Source: JALONH01 sp046329235 (GTDB lineage Bacteria; Bacteroidota; Bacteroidia; Cytophagales; Cytophagaceae). Taken from it: 64,000 nucleotides of DNA. Location of the stretch: contig JAXLVA010000001.1 in the NCBI GenBank assembly GCA_046329235.1, positions 496,001 through 560,000 of the forward strand, in the 5' to 3' direction. The position numbers were made by a program, and so were the translations under genes. A model generated the notes under the pieces. That model did no database searches. It saw only the letters and a list, made by a program, of their open reading frames with translations, and was not told where the DNA came from. Shown here piece by piece: positions 1 through 9,017 of the stretch (position 1 is its first letter; each line of letters starts with the position of its first letter).

Positions 1-381
1 GGTGCCAAATTAACTTTACCTATTTTTAGTGGCCTTACTCGCTATTCTCAACAACAACAGGCTAAACTGGAAGTTTTAAAAGTGGAAAATCAAAAATTGC
101 AATTACAAGATGCTATTGATTTACAAATAATGCAGACTCAAATTGTATTGAAAAACAATTTAAAGTCTATGGAGTCTCAACGACGCAATTTAGATTTAGC
201 ACAAGAAGTGATTCGAGTTACTAAAGCTAAGTATGAAGCTGGAGTAGGTTCAAACCTAGAAGTAATCGATGCGGAAAATACTTTTAAAGAAGCTCAAACA
301 AATTATTTTAATAATATTTATAATGCTTTAGTTGCGTTGATTGATTATCAAATTGCAACTGGGACTTTATACAATGAATAA
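1..381 (+). CDS. TolC-family outer membrane efflux protein, C-terminal part (truncated by the window edge)
   Basis: The reading frame is open from base 1 and ends at TAA 379-381, so only the last 126 codons are present. The segment is helical and rich in Gln, Leu and Lys, with the pattern KAKYEAGVGSNLEVIDAEN, which is typical of the second coiled-coil repeat of TolC/OEP proteins. It also has the usual ending in which a short hydrophobic stretch leads to an A-TGTL motif. In this family the protein forms the outer-membrane and periplasmic exit duct of a tripartite pump. It is followed after 30 bases by the adaptor and then the RND pump on the same strand, so it is very likely the duct of that system. 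The true start lies outside the window. Confidence 0.9.
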   Translation, partial: GAKLTLPIFSGLTRYSQQQQAKLEVLKVENQKLQLQDAIDLQIMQTQIVLKNNLKSMESQRRNLDLAQEVIRVTKAKYEAGVGSNLEVIDAENTFKEAQTNYFNNIYNALVALIDYQIATGTLYNE

Positions 382-411
382 CTAACACAACATTAAACAT
401 ACATTTTAGTC

Positions 412-1518
412 ATGAAAGCAAAATATATTATAAGTTCTATTGCCCTTGCTGTACTATTACAAGCATGCCAATCAGGAGATAAACAAGAACAACTGGCAAA
501 GTTGAAAGAAGAGTATTCTGCATTATCTAAACAAATTAAAACCTTAGAAGCAGAAATCGCTGCTGCAGATACTACATCTAAAGAAGATAAAGGATTTAAA
601 GTTGGTACCGAAACAGCACAAAAGTCAGATTTTAAACATTATTTAGAAGTTCAAGGTAAAATTGATTCTGATAAAAATATTGTTATCACTTCTTCAATCG
701 GGGGTGAGGTAAAGACTGTATATGCTGTTAAAGGTCAAACCGTAAAGAAAGGTGATTTGTTAGCAAAAACCGACGATGCGGCATTGTTAAGAAACTTAGA
801 GCAGCTTGATAAAAATTTAGAATTAGCTACTCAAGTATACGAAAAACAAAAAGCATTGTGGGATCAAAAAATAGGAACAGAAATTCAGTATCTACAAGCT
901 AAAACGAATAAAGAATCTTTAGAGAAAAATAGAGCAGCCTTATTAGAGCAAATCGAAAAAACAAAACTTCGTGCTCCTTTTGCTGGAGTTGTGGATGAAA
1001 TATTTACCAAACAAGGTGAAGTATTAGCTCCTGGTATGCCTGCATTTAGATTGTTCAATTCAGAAGCAATTAAGTTAGTAGCAGATGTGTCGGAATCGTA
1101 TGTTTCTAAATTAAAAGTAGGACAGGATGCTATCATAGTATTCCCTGACTTAAAAGAAGAAATCACATCTAAAGTTATGGTTGTGGGGGATGTTATTAAT
1201 CCGGTGAATAGAACAATCAATGTAGAACTTGCTATCAAACAAGATAAGAACAAGTACAAAGCAAATATGATTGCGTATATCAAGATTAAGGATTATTCAA
1301 ATAAAGAAGCTATCACTGTACCAATTAATGTGGTACAAAAAAATGGTTCGGAAGAATATGTGTATGTAGCAGATGGAAATGTGGCTAAAAAAGTAATCGT
1401 AACATTAGGTAGAGTATCCGGTAATAGAATTGAAATTATTTCAGGTCTTACAGATGGTATGAAAGTGATTACAGTAGGTTATCAAGATTTAGTAGACGGA
1501 CAAGCAATTAGCTTATAA
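412..1518 (+). CDS. RND efflux periplasmic adaptor subunit (membrane fusion protein, lipoprotein)
   Basis: This 368-residue protein begins with a lipoprotein signal peptide ending in LLQAC (Cys19), so it should be lipid-anchored facing the periplasm. A short coiled coil follows (about 25-55). Next comes the lipoyl/barrel-sandwich half-motif around residues 95-125 (VKGQTVKKGDLLAK), an alpha-hairpin (about 130-185), the second half-motif (LRAPFAGVVDEIFTKQGE) and the beta-barrel and membrane-proximal domains. This is the HlyD/AcrA order of a membrane fusion protein bridging pump and outer-membrane duct. It sits 30 bases after the TolC-like gene and 12 bases before the pump, in one operon. The substrate cannot be read from the sequence. 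Confidence 0.92.
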   Translation: MKAKYIISSIALAVLLQACQSGDKQEQLAKLKEEYSALSKQIKTLEAEIAAADTTSKEDKGFKVGTETAQKSDFKHYLEVQGKIDSDKNIVITSSIGGEVKTVYAVKGQTVKKGDLLAKTDDAALLRNLEQLDKNLELATQVYEKQKALWDQKIGTEIQYLQAKTNKESLEKNRAALLEQIEKTKLRAPFAGVVDEIFTKQGEVLAPGMPAFRLFNSEAIKLVADVSESYVSKLKVGQDAIIVFPDLKEEITSKVMVVGDVINPVNRTINVELAIKQDKNKYKANMIAYIKIKDYSNKEAITVPINVVQKNGSEEYVYVADGNVAKKVIVTLGRVSGNRIEIISGLTDGMKVITVGYQDLVDGQAISL

Positions 1519-1530
1519 TAATATTAAAAT

Positions 1531-4500
1531 ATGAAAGAGTTTAAACTTAGTAGTTGGTCAATTGATAACAAGACGAGTATATATGTACTTACCGTTATCA
1601 TTTCCATCGCCGGATTATTGTCCTATTTTAATTTACCCAAGGAACAGTTCCCGGAAATTGTATTTCCTCAAATGTATGTAGCGACCATTTATCCCGGGAC
1701 TTCTCCGGAGAACATGGAGAAGCTTGTTACTAAGCATATTGAAAAACAAGTTAAAGGTATATCGGGTGTTAAGAAAATCACCAGTAATTCCATTCAGGAT
1801 TTTTCAAGTGTATTAGTTGAATTTAATACAGACGTTGACGTTAACATTGCGAAGCAAAAAGTAAAAGACGCTGTAGATCAAGCTAAAAACGATTTGCCTC
1901 AAGATCTACCGGATGACCCGCAAGTTATCGAAATTGATGTGTCTCAAATTCCTATCATGGCTGTAAACTTGTCCGGTGACTTTGAATTAAGTCAGTTGAA
2001 AAAATTTGCGGATGATATGAAAGATCAAATAGAGTCTATGAAAGAAATTCGTAGAGTAGATTTGATTGGAGCTCCAGAGAGAGAAATTCAGGTGAATGTA
2101 GATAAGTTTAAAATGGAGGCTGCCAATGTTACGTTACGTGATATCGAAAGTGCAATTGCTTATCAAAACATGACGATTTCCGGTGGTACTATTAAAATGG
2201 ATGGTGTGAAACGTAACATTACAATTTCCGGTGAATATAAAAATCCTACGGAGTTAAATCGATTATTGATTCGTTCACAATCCGGTGCTAAGGTGTACTT
2301 GTCTGAAATATTAGAAGATGGTGGGGTTAAGGATACTTATAAAGAAGCAGAGAGTTATGCCCGCTTGAATGGTAAAAATGTAATTACCCTAAATATTATC
2401 AAACGTAGCGGTGAAAACTTAATTGATGCATCGGATAAGATTTCAGCTATGGTGGAAGATTTACAAAAAACGAAACTTCCTAAAGGATTAAAAGTTACGA
2501 TCACAGGTGATCAATCGGTGAACACTCGTGTAACACTTCATGATTTGATAAATACCATCATCATTGGTTTCATTCTAGTAGTATTGATTCTAATGTTCTT
2601 CATGGGTACTACAAATGCTATTTTCGTTGGGTTATCAGTTCCTTTGTCTATGGCTATTGCATTTATAGTAATGCCAACTATAGGATTCACCTTAAATATG
2701 ATTGTGTTGTTCTCCTTTATCCTTGCCTTAGGTATAGTGGTGGATGATGCCATTGTGGTAATTGAAAATACACACCGTATCTTTGATAATGGGAAAGTCC
2801 CCGCCAAATTAGCAGCTAAACAGGCAACAGGTGAGGTGTTTTTACCTGTATTGTCAGGTACCCTAACTACTTTAGCTCCATTTGTTCCATTGGCTTTTTG
2901 GCCGGGTGTCATAGGTAAGTTTATGTATTTCTTACCGATTACCTTGATTGTTACTTTACTAGCTTCTTTATTGGTTGCTTATACCATTAACCCGGTATTC
3001 GCTGTTGATTTTATGAAACCTCATGAAGGTGAAGATCACCACAAAAAAATTACCAAGGGCTTCTGGATAACTACAGGTATCTTCGGATTTATTGCTTTCC
3101 TATGTTACGTTTCCGGTGGATTTGGTATGGGTAATTTTGTAATCACTCTGTACGGTTTATTCTGTCTGAATAAATTTGTTTTGATTGATGTGATTCAAAA
3201 TTTCCAAGAAAAACAATGGCCTAAGGTCCAAAATCTATATGAAAAGGTATTAGGATGGTGTATTCAAGGTGTTCGTCCATACTTGCTTTTATTAGGCGTA
3301 ATAGGTTTGTTAATATTCTCATTCATCTTTATCGGAATTAGAAAACCGAATGTAGTATTCTTTCCTGAAAGCGATCCTAACTTCATCTTTACTTATATTT
3401 CTTTACCTGTAGGTACTGATCAAGCGTATACAGATTCGATTACGCACGTTGTAGAAAATAGAATTATCGATGTAGTTAAATTAGATAACCCAATTGTAAC
3501 TTCTATTATTTCAAACGTTGCAATCGGTGCCGGTGATGATAGTGAACCGAGTGTAAATGCTACACCACAAAAAGGTAAAGTCACCGTCGCTTTCGTAGAG
3601 TTTTCTAAACGTAAAGGTGAGTCAACTAGAAAGTATCTAGATTTAATTCGTAATGCAGTAAAAGGCATTCCGGGTGCACAAATCACGGTAGAACAAGAGA
3701 AAGGTGGACCTCCAACCGGTAAACCTATCAATATTGAATTGATTGGTGATAACTATGATGATTTGATTTCCGAATCAGAACGTTTAAAGAAATTTATTCT
3801 TGATTTGGGGATTGAAGGTATTGAAGAACTGAAAACAGATTTAGTGAAAAACAAACCGGAAATCGTAGTAGAGGTTGATAAAGAGAAAGCTAATGCTGAA
3901 GGAATCTCTATAGGCCAAATTGGTATGGATTTACGTTACGCTGTGTTTGGTAAAGATGTATCTAAATTCCGTGATGCAAATGATGAATATGATATAGAAC
4001 TTCGATTTACAGAAGATCAAAGATCTAATATTGAATCATTATTAAATACAAGAATAACATATAGAGATATGAATATGGGGGGGGCTATTCGCCAAATCCC
4101 TTTATCATCCATAGCTACCGTTCAATATGGTGCTTCCTTTGGAGGTATCAAACGTAAAAACCAAAAACGTATGATCACCCTATTTTCTAACGTTTTGAAT
4201 GGTTATAATGCGAATGAGATTAACGACGAAATTCGAGCAAATATGTCTGATTTTAGTCCTTTAAGTGGAGTGATAGTTCAGCAAACAGGTGAACAAGAAG
4301 ATCAAAAAGAAACAGGAGCATTCTTAGTAGGTGCGTTGATTACTTCATTGATGTTAATCTTCTTTATTTTGGTTACACAATTCAACTCTGTAAGTAAGCC
4401 AATATTAATATTAAGTGAAATCCTATTTAGTGTGATAGGTGTTTTACTTGGATTTGGATTGTTTAAGATGGATATATCTATTATAATGACTGGTATTGGT

Positions 4501-4902
4501 ATTGTAGCCTTAGCAGGTATTGTAGTACGTAATGGTATCTTACTAGTGGAGTTTACAGATGAATTAATGTCGCATGGATATGATTTACAACATGCGATTG
4601 TTCAAGCTGGGAAAACTCGTATGACGCCGGTATTATTAACTGCTGCAGCTACTACGCTTGGATTAATACCTTTAGCTGTAGGTTTGAATATTGACTTCGT
4701 AACGTTGTTCTCTGAATTAGATCCAAAAATATTCTTTGGTGGGGATAGTGTTGCTTTCTGGGGACCATTAGCTTGGACGATGATTTTTGGGTTAATATTT
4801 GCTACGTTCTTAACGTTAATATTAGTACCAATTATGTATGATATTAACTATAGAATTTCTCGTAAAATAAAAAGTTGGTTCGGTGTTAAAGCAGAAGAAT
4901 AA
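1531..4902 (+). CDS. RND-family efflux pump, inner membrane permease
   Basis: The 1123-residue protein has the RND plan. TM1 lies near residues 12-32, a periplasmic porter domain follows (FPEIVFPQMYVATIYPGTSPE), then a block of membrane helices at about 335-490 containing the GIVVDDAIVVIEN signature, and a second periplasmic domain and helix block at about 920-1110 with GIVVRNGILLVEF. It is slightly longer than AcrB (~1050), with extra hydrophobic segments between the first helix block and the second porter domain (about 505-560). Proton-driven export through the preceding adaptor and duct is the family role. Whether it handles drugs, metals or other compounds is unknown. A strong hairpin terminator follows the stop codon. 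Confidence 0.93.
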   Translation: MKEFKLSSWSIDNKTSIYVLTVIISIAGLLSYFNLPKEQFPEIVFPQMYVATIYPGTSPENMEKLVTKHIEKQVKGISGVKKITSNSIQDFSSVLVEFNTDVDVNIAKQKVKDAVDQAKNDLPQDLPDDPQVIEIDVSQIPIMAVNLSGDFELSQLKKFADDMKDQIESMKEIRRVDLIGAPEREIQVNVDKFKMEAANVTLRDIESAIAYQNMTISGGTIKMDGVKRNITISGEYKNPTELNRLLIRSQSGAKVYLSEILEDGGVKDTYKEAESYARLNGKNVITLNIIKRSGENLIDASDKISAMVEDLQKTKLPKGLKVTITGDQSVNTRVTLHDLINTIIIGFILVVLILMFFMGTTNAIFVGLSVPLSMAIAFIVMPTIGFTLNMIVLFSFILALGIVVDDAIVVIENTHRIFDNGKVPAKLAAKQATGEVFLPVLSGTLTTLAPFVPLAFWPGVIGKFMYFLPITLIVTLLASLLVAYTINPVFAVDFMKPHEGEDHHKKITKGFWITTGIFGFIAFLCYVSGGFGMGNFVITLYGLFCLNKFVLIDVIQNFQEKQWPKVQNLYEKVLGWCIQGVRPYLLLLGVIGLLIFSFIFIGIRKPNVVFFPESDPNFIFTYISLPVGTDQAYTDSITHVVENRIIDVVKLDNPIVTSIISNVAIGAGDDSEPSVNATPQKGKVTVAFVEFSKRKGESTRKYLDLIRNAVKGIPGAQITVEQEKGGPPTGKPINIELIGDNYDDLISESERLKKFILDLGIEGIEELKTDLVKNKPEIVVEVDKEKANAEGISIGQIGMDLRYAVFGKDVSKFRDANDEYDIELRFTEDQRSNIESLLNTRITYRDMNMGGAIRQIPLSSIATVQYGASFGGIKRKNQKRMITLFSNVLNGYNANEINDEIRANMSDFSPLSGVIVQQTGEQEDQKETGAFLVGALITSLMLIFFILVTQFNSVSKPILILSEILFSVIGVLLGFGLFKMDISIIMTGIGIVALAGIVVRNGILLVEFTDELMSHGYDLQHAIVQAGKTRMTPVLLTAAATTLGLIPLAVGLNIDFVTLFSELDPKIFFGGDSVAFWGPLAWTMIFGLIFATFLTLILVPIMYDINYRISRKIKSWFGVKAEE

Positions 4903-4921
4903 TATCAAAGCTTGATAAATA

Positions 4922-4956
4922 AAAAGGGCGATGTATCACTACATCGCCCTTTTTTA
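4922..4956. terminator. Bidirectional rho-independent terminator
   Basis: An A-rich tract leads into a stem GGGCGATGTA / TACATCGCCC with a TCAC loop, followed by a T run. It lies between the convergent pump gene and aguB and has A and T tracts on both sides, so it can stop transcription from either direction. Confidence 0.9.
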
Positions 4957-4972
4957 TTTTATAAAATAATGA

Positions 4973-5845
4973 TTAGTCATTATCAATAAATCGTTTCGTA
5001 ATAGGTTGGTACGAATCAATTCTACGATCTCGTAAGAAAGGCCAGTGCGTTCTATAATAATCACTTTGAATCATGTCTAAGTCGACTACTTTTACTTCTT
5101 CTGTTAAGTGTGGTGCTTGATATAATAAACGACCTTGAGCATTACTTACAAAAGACCCACCCCAGAATTGCATATCCGCTTCCACACCTGTTCTATTAAC
5201 AGATACTACCGGAACACCGTTGGCTACGGAGTGAGCACGTTGAATCGTTTGCCAAGCGTTGTATTGGTCTGTATTTACTTCTTCGGTTTGGTGTTGAGCC
5301 CAACCTATCGCCGTAGGGTAGAATAAAATCTCTGCACCCATTAGTGTTGTAATTCGAGCTGCTTCAGGATACCATTGATCCCAACAGATTAATACACCAA
5401 TCGTAGCAAACTTGGTTTTAAATACTTTGTATCCCATATCACCCGGAGTGAAATAGAATTTTTCATAATAACCCGGATCATCCGGAATATGCATTTTTCT
5501 ATATTTTCCTAAATAGCTTCCGTCGGCATCCAATACCGCAGTAGTATTGTGATACAAACCTTCCGCTCTTTTTTCAAACAAAGAGGCAATAATTACTACT
5601 CCTAATTCTTTAGCTAAAGGAGCTAATACATCCGTAGTGGGCCCGGGAATACTTTCCGCTAGTTTGAAATTGTCGTACTCTTCGATATCACAGAAATAAA
5701 GTGAACGAAACAATTCCTGTAAGCATACAATTTGAGCTCCTTGAGCAGCTGCTTCACGTATACCTGCTATTGTTTTTTTCATATTGGTTTCAACATCTGC
5801 GCTGCAGGTTAATTGAACCAATCCTACTTTTACTTTTCTTTCCAA
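4973..5845 (-). CDS. aguB: N-carbamoylputrescine amidase
   Basis: This 290-residue nitrilase-superfamily enzyme has the catalytic triad visible as Glu44 (CLQELF), Lys117 (KYRKMHIPDD) and Cys154 (LICWDQWYPE). The sequence DDPGYYEKFYFTPGD and the downstream HQTEEVNTDQY segment match N-carbamoylputrescine amidases rather than general nitrilases. The known reaction releases putrescine from N-carbamoylputrescine, the last step of the agmatine route. The usual partner, agmatine deiminase, is not in the window. The start is a TTG. I keep it because a good promoter lies only about 20 bases upstream and no ATG is available in frame before the conserved VGLVQ strand. Confidence 0.9.
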   Translation of the reverse strand: MERKVKVGLVQLTCSADVETNMKKTIAGIREAAAQGAQIVCLQELFRSLYFCDIEEYDNFKLAESIPGPTTDVLAPLAKELGVVIIASLFEKRAEGLYHNTTAVLDADGSYLGKYRKMHIPDDPGYYEKFYFTPGDMGYKVFKTKFATIGVLICWDQWYPEAARITTLMGAEILFYPTAIGWAQHQTEEVNTDQYNAWQTIQRAHSVANGVPVVSVNRTGVEADMQFWGGSFVSNAQGRLLYQAPHLTEEVKVVDLDMIQSDYYRTHWPFLRDRRIDSYQPITKRFIDND

Positions 5846-5864
5846 TGTAGTATTTGTTAGACTG

Positions 5865-5895
5865 CAAAAGTACCAACTGCGGATTGGAATTACAA
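5865..5895 (-). promoter_or_regulatory. Bacteroidota-type promoter for aguB
   Basis: Read on the minus strand, TACTTTTG (5872-5865) matches the -7 consensus TAnnTTTG, and a TTG (5895-5893) lies exactly 20 bp upstream. The predicted transcription start is about 5859, giving a leader of roughly 14 bases before the TTG start. Confidence 0.65.
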
Positions 5896-5944
5896 TCTTT
5901 TTTTTAATGAGGGAATATAAGTTAATATCTTGTTTGTTAGTTTG

Positions 5945-6808
5945 TTAGGTGAGGGTTAACAAGGCTAGGCATAGCAGGCTACAGAATAATCCCCAAAACA
6001 TTCTTTTGGTAATCACATCTTTAAATAAGATTTTACTTATTCCGGTGGAAATTAAGATGATACTAAGATTTAATATGGGAAAGACCATTGCTCCATTATT
6101 TTCAAAAGCTGCCAATGTTTTTAATAGAAAGTACACAGAAAAATAATTAGGTATACCTAGTAAAGCTCCATAGAGTAACCACTTTCCGGAAAAGCCCATT
6201 TTCTTCCATTGCCCGGAGATGATCCAATAAAGAACTCCATTAGTAAAAGCCGTAATGAATAATAAAATCGTAAAGGTAGAAGTCTGCTCCGGACGAACAT
6301 AGTTGGTATTACACAGTAATAGTAACACATCAATAATGCCTCCCGCTACGAAAATAATTAAGGGTAGATACCAGTTTCCGGCCGATAGATTTTGATCGGA
6401 TTTGGGAGAAACTAAATAAATACTCAAGGCGGCTAATATGAATATAAATGGATAGTACACGCTCACCTGGTGACCGAAATATATTAGACTAAAGAGTGAA
6501 GGAAGAATCATGGACAATTTATTGGCGATGGTAGTAGGTCCCACGCCAATTTTAACAGTCGTAATTCCTAATAAAAAGAAACACGGAAGAAATATACTAC
6601 CTAATACAAGGGCGCCTATAATGCCCTCCAGTACTATTGGTTCTTGAGGTTGTAAAAGGGAGGGGAGATTCATAAGACTACCCGTTAAAGCACATATTCC
6701 ATAGTTAATAATGATGATTGGTAATACAGGAATATTGTTTTTCCCTAACCATTTAAATAACAAAAAAAGATAGGCGGTGGTAACTACGGTACCGAATAAA
6801 TAGAACAT
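5945..6808 (-). CDS. Multi-pass membrane protein, drug/metabolite transporter (EamA/DMT)-like
   Basis: The 287-residue product is hydrophobic throughout, with about ten membrane helices in two similar halves. Charged residues sit at the predicted loops, as in the DMT superfamily. Features consistent with this are the N-terminal helix, the central FVAGGIIDVLLLLCN region and the final GLFCSLLCLALL helix. The substrate is unknown. It starts with ATG 40 bases from the divergent FdtA-like gene, so the two genes share a short promoter region. The assignment rests on topology and length rather than a diagnostic motif. Confidence 0.7.
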   Translation of the reverse strand: MFYLFGTVVTTAYLFLLFKWLGKNNIPVLPIIIINYGICALTGSLMNLPSLLQPQEPIVLEGIIGALVLGSIFLPCFFLLGITTVKIGVGPTTIANKLSMILPSLFSLIYFGHQVSVYYPFIFILAALSIYLVSPKSDQNLSAGNWYLPLIIFVAGGIIDVLLLLCNTNYVRPEQTSTFTILLFITAFTNGVLYWIISGQWKKMGFSGKWLLYGALLGIPNYFSVYFLLKTLAAFENNGAMVFPILNLSIILISTGISKILFKDVITKRMFWGLFCSLLCLALLTLT

Positions 6809-6848
6809 GAAATTTATTTTGTATATTAGACAAACCTATTAAAAAAAT

Positions 6849-7250
6849 ATGCTATTAGAAAAACCACATTGGATACATTTTACCGGAATCGGTGATCCGG
6901 ATGTGGGGTATATTTCGGTAGCTCAAAGTTTTTCACATGTTCCTTTTGACATAAAAAGAGTTTACTGGGTCTATGATACGCCGGTAGAAGTAGAGAGAGG
7001 AAATCATGCCCATAAGTCTTGTTTGCAGGTATTGATTGCTTTACTAGGAAAAGTGGAAGTAGAACTAGAAAATGAATTAGGTGAAACTTTTACATTTGTA
7101 TTAGATACACCGGATGCCGGAGTATTTGTACCTACTTATCATTGGAGAAGAATTCATTTCTCGGAAGGGGCTGTATTGTTATCCATCGCCTCAGAATCCT
7201 ATAATGAAGATGATTATATTAGGGATTATTCAGAATTTAAAAAGACATAG
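6849..7250 (+). CDS. FdtA/QdtA-like cupin (sugar 3,4-ketoisomerase family, WxcM-like)
   Basis: This 133-residue single-domain cupin carries RVYWVYDTP, then VERGNHAHK (Arg50, His53, His55), LLGKVEVELENELGE and the FVPTYHWRRIHFSEGAVLLSIAS block. These are the FdtA/QdtA/WxcM signatures of dTDP-6-deoxy-keto-hexose 3,4-isomerases. No dTDP-sugar synthesis genes are in the window, so the exact reaction is uncertain and the family also has poorly characterised cupins. It is the first gene of a four-gene forward cluster with 1-2 base spacings, so it probably acts with the acyltransferase-like and glycosyltransferase genes that follow. Confidence 0.8.
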   Translation: MLLEKPHWIHFTGIGDPDVGYISVAQSFSHVPFDIKRVYWVYDTPVEVERGNHAHKSCLQVLIALLGKVEVELENELGETFTFVLDTPDAGVFVPTYHWRRIHFSEGAVLLSIASESYNEDDYIRDYSEFKKT

Positions 7251-7252
7251 TT

Positions 7253-8128
7253 TTGATTATTCTCGAAAATCAAATATTACCAAGCCAACATTTATTTTTT
7301 AAGCAAGAATTTTTATCTAAAAAATCTCTTCCCTACACTAGTTTTGTAACGGAAGAAGGACAGCAAATCATTTTCTTTGAATATCAAGATGCCTTTATAT
7401 CCGGTTATGCCGCTACTTATGGTGGTTTTTATCCTGTTACACCTAAAGAATCTTTACGAAAGATATTGCCATCAATTATTGAAACTGCGAAGTCGAAAAA
7501 GTTAACCAAGATTATTGTCAAATTACCACCAACATTTTTATTATCATCATCAGATGAATTATCAGATTGGGAAAGCTTTTCTTTTAATATCATCAATAGA
7601 GAAGTAAATCAATATATTTCGATAGGAAAGCATTCTTTAATTGATATAGTTCACGAGCAAGAAAGAAGAAAGCTAAAGAAGCAGCCCGATTTTGTCCTAG
7701 AATTGAACTCTTCAAAAGTAAATAGGAGTCAACGATGGGATTTGCTAGTTGCTGCTCGTAAGGATAAAAACTATCCAGTGACTATTACTCAAGAGGCATT
7801 AGAGGATTTAAATAATAAATTAGAAAGTCATTATACATTTATTGATTGCATAAAAGATGATACTCTAATCGCTTTTGCAATAGCTGTTCAGATGTCGGAT
7901 GAGGTTTTCTATTACTACTTACCCGCAACATTACCGGAATACCAATATTTGAGTCCAAGTGTATATATCATTAATGCGATATATGAATTGGCTAAAAGTA
8001 AAAAATGTATTTATTTGGATTTAGGTATTTCAAGTGAAAAAGGGATTTTAAATGAAGGTTTATTTCAGTTTAAAAAAAACATGGGAGCAAAGTCCTCGGA
8101 AAGTATTACCCTACAATTAAGTTTATAG
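7253..8128 (+). CDS. GNAT/FemAB-like acyltransferase
   Basis: The 291-residue protein has two halves that look like tandem GNAT folds. The C-terminal half contains IYLDLGISSEKG followed by LNEGLFQFKKNMGAKS, the pattern seen in FemAB-type and Acetyltransf_6 proteins. Those transfer acyl or aminoacyl groups, often to cell-wall or sugar precursors. The start is a TTG two bases after the preceding stop. No ATG occurs near the N-terminus, so I infer translational coupling. Placed between a sugar-isomerase-like cupin and a glycosyltransferase, it may acylate the sugar used by that pathway. The substrate is not readable. Confidence 0.7.
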   Translation: MIILENQILPSQHLFFKQEFLSKKSLPYTSFVTEEGQQIIFFEYQDAFISGYAATYGGFYPVTPKESLRKILPSIIETAKSKKLTKIIVKLPPTFLLSSSDELSDWESFSFNIINREVNQYISIGKHSLIDIVHEQERRKLKKQPDFVLELNSSKVNRSQRWDLLVAARKDKNYPVTITQEALEDLNNKLESHYTFIDCIKDDTLIAFAIAVQMSDEVFYYYLPATLPEYQYLSPSVYIINAIYELAKSKKCIYLDLGISSEKGILNEGLFQFKKNMGAKSSESITLQLSL

Positions 8129-8129
8129 T

Positions 8130-9017
8130 TTGAATCCATTAGTAACCATCATAGCCCTTTCATATAATCATGCTTCTTATATTCAAGAAGCATTGGAATC
8201 GGTGTATGGTCAATCTTATGATGCCATCGAATTAATTATTATTGATAATGCATCTACAGATGATAGTGTGCGGATAATTAAGGGAAATATACAGTCTAAA
8301 TTTCCGACTCAAACTATTTTTAACAATACCAATGAAGGCATTTGTAAAGCTTTCAATCGTGCGTTACAATTGGCTAAGGGGAAATATATCATTGATTTTT
8401 CGTTAGATGATAAAATGCATTTGGAGCGAGTGACTAAACAAGTGATGGTGATGGAATTGCTTGGAGAGGAGATTGGTGTATCCTTTACTGATGTAGAGTT
8501 GATGGATGAAAATTCCAAGGTTATAGGTTTACATTCAAAACAAGTAAACATGAATCAATATCTTCCGGTGACGGATTGGTTCGATATGCTTGTATATCGC
8601 TATATAGTAAATCCGGTTGGGGTGATGATAAGAACCTCCGTTCTTCGAGAGTTGAATGGGTATGATGAATTATTAAGTTATGAAGATTTTGACTTCTGGA
8701 TTCGATCTAGTTTAATCACTGATTATTACTATATCCCTGATGTATTATCTTCTAAAAGAATAGTGTCACAGTCTTTGTCCTTAAACAAGGACTTTACCTA
8801 CGCGCATGCTAAGTCTACATTAACTATTTGTAAAAAAATAGTTTGGATTCATTTACAAGGAAGAGAATCCGTACATTTAACCTGGAGGTTAAGGTATGAA
8901 TGGCGCAATGCTTGGAAAATGGGATATAAAGAAATTCAAAAAGAATACTTAACTTTATTAAAACTAGTTGACCCTTGGTACCAATTTTACGGATTTGTTT
9001 TAAATATTTTTCATTGA
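8130..9017 (+). CDS. Family 2 glycosyltransferase
   Basis: The 295-residue protein opens with the GT-A nucleotide-sugar fold: PLVTIIALSYNHASYIQEAL, then ELIIIDNASTDDS and IDFSLDDKM, the last being the DxD-like metal and nucleotide site. Later segments (YEDFDFWIR) fit the acceptor-side acidic motif of GT2 enzymes. It lacks obvious membrane helices, so it is probably a cytosolic transferase in surface glycan synthesis. It starts with TTG one base after the upstream stop. Its own TGA overlaps the preferred TTG start of the next gene. Confidence 0.88.
   Translation: MNPLVTIIALSYNHASYIQEALESVYGQSYDAIELIIIDNASTDDSVRIIKGNIQSKFPTQTIFNNTNEGICKAFNRALQLAKGKYIIDFSLDDKMHLERVTKQVMVMELLGEEIGVSFTDVELMDENSKVIGLHSKQVNMNQYLPVTDWFDMLVYRYIVNPVGVMIRTSVLRELNGYDELLSYEDFDFWIRSSLITDYYYIPDVLSSKRIVSQSLSLNKDFTYAHAKSTLTICKKIVWIHLQGRESVHLTWRLRYEWRNAWKMGYKEIQKEYLTLLKLVDPWYQFYGFVLNIFH

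Noticed and set aside
8975..9013. ATG at 8975 as start of the patatin gene
   Set aside because: It would overlap the glycosyltransferase by 43 bases and put a non-signal stretch before the signal peptide. The TTG at 9014 overlaps the preceding TGA and fits better.
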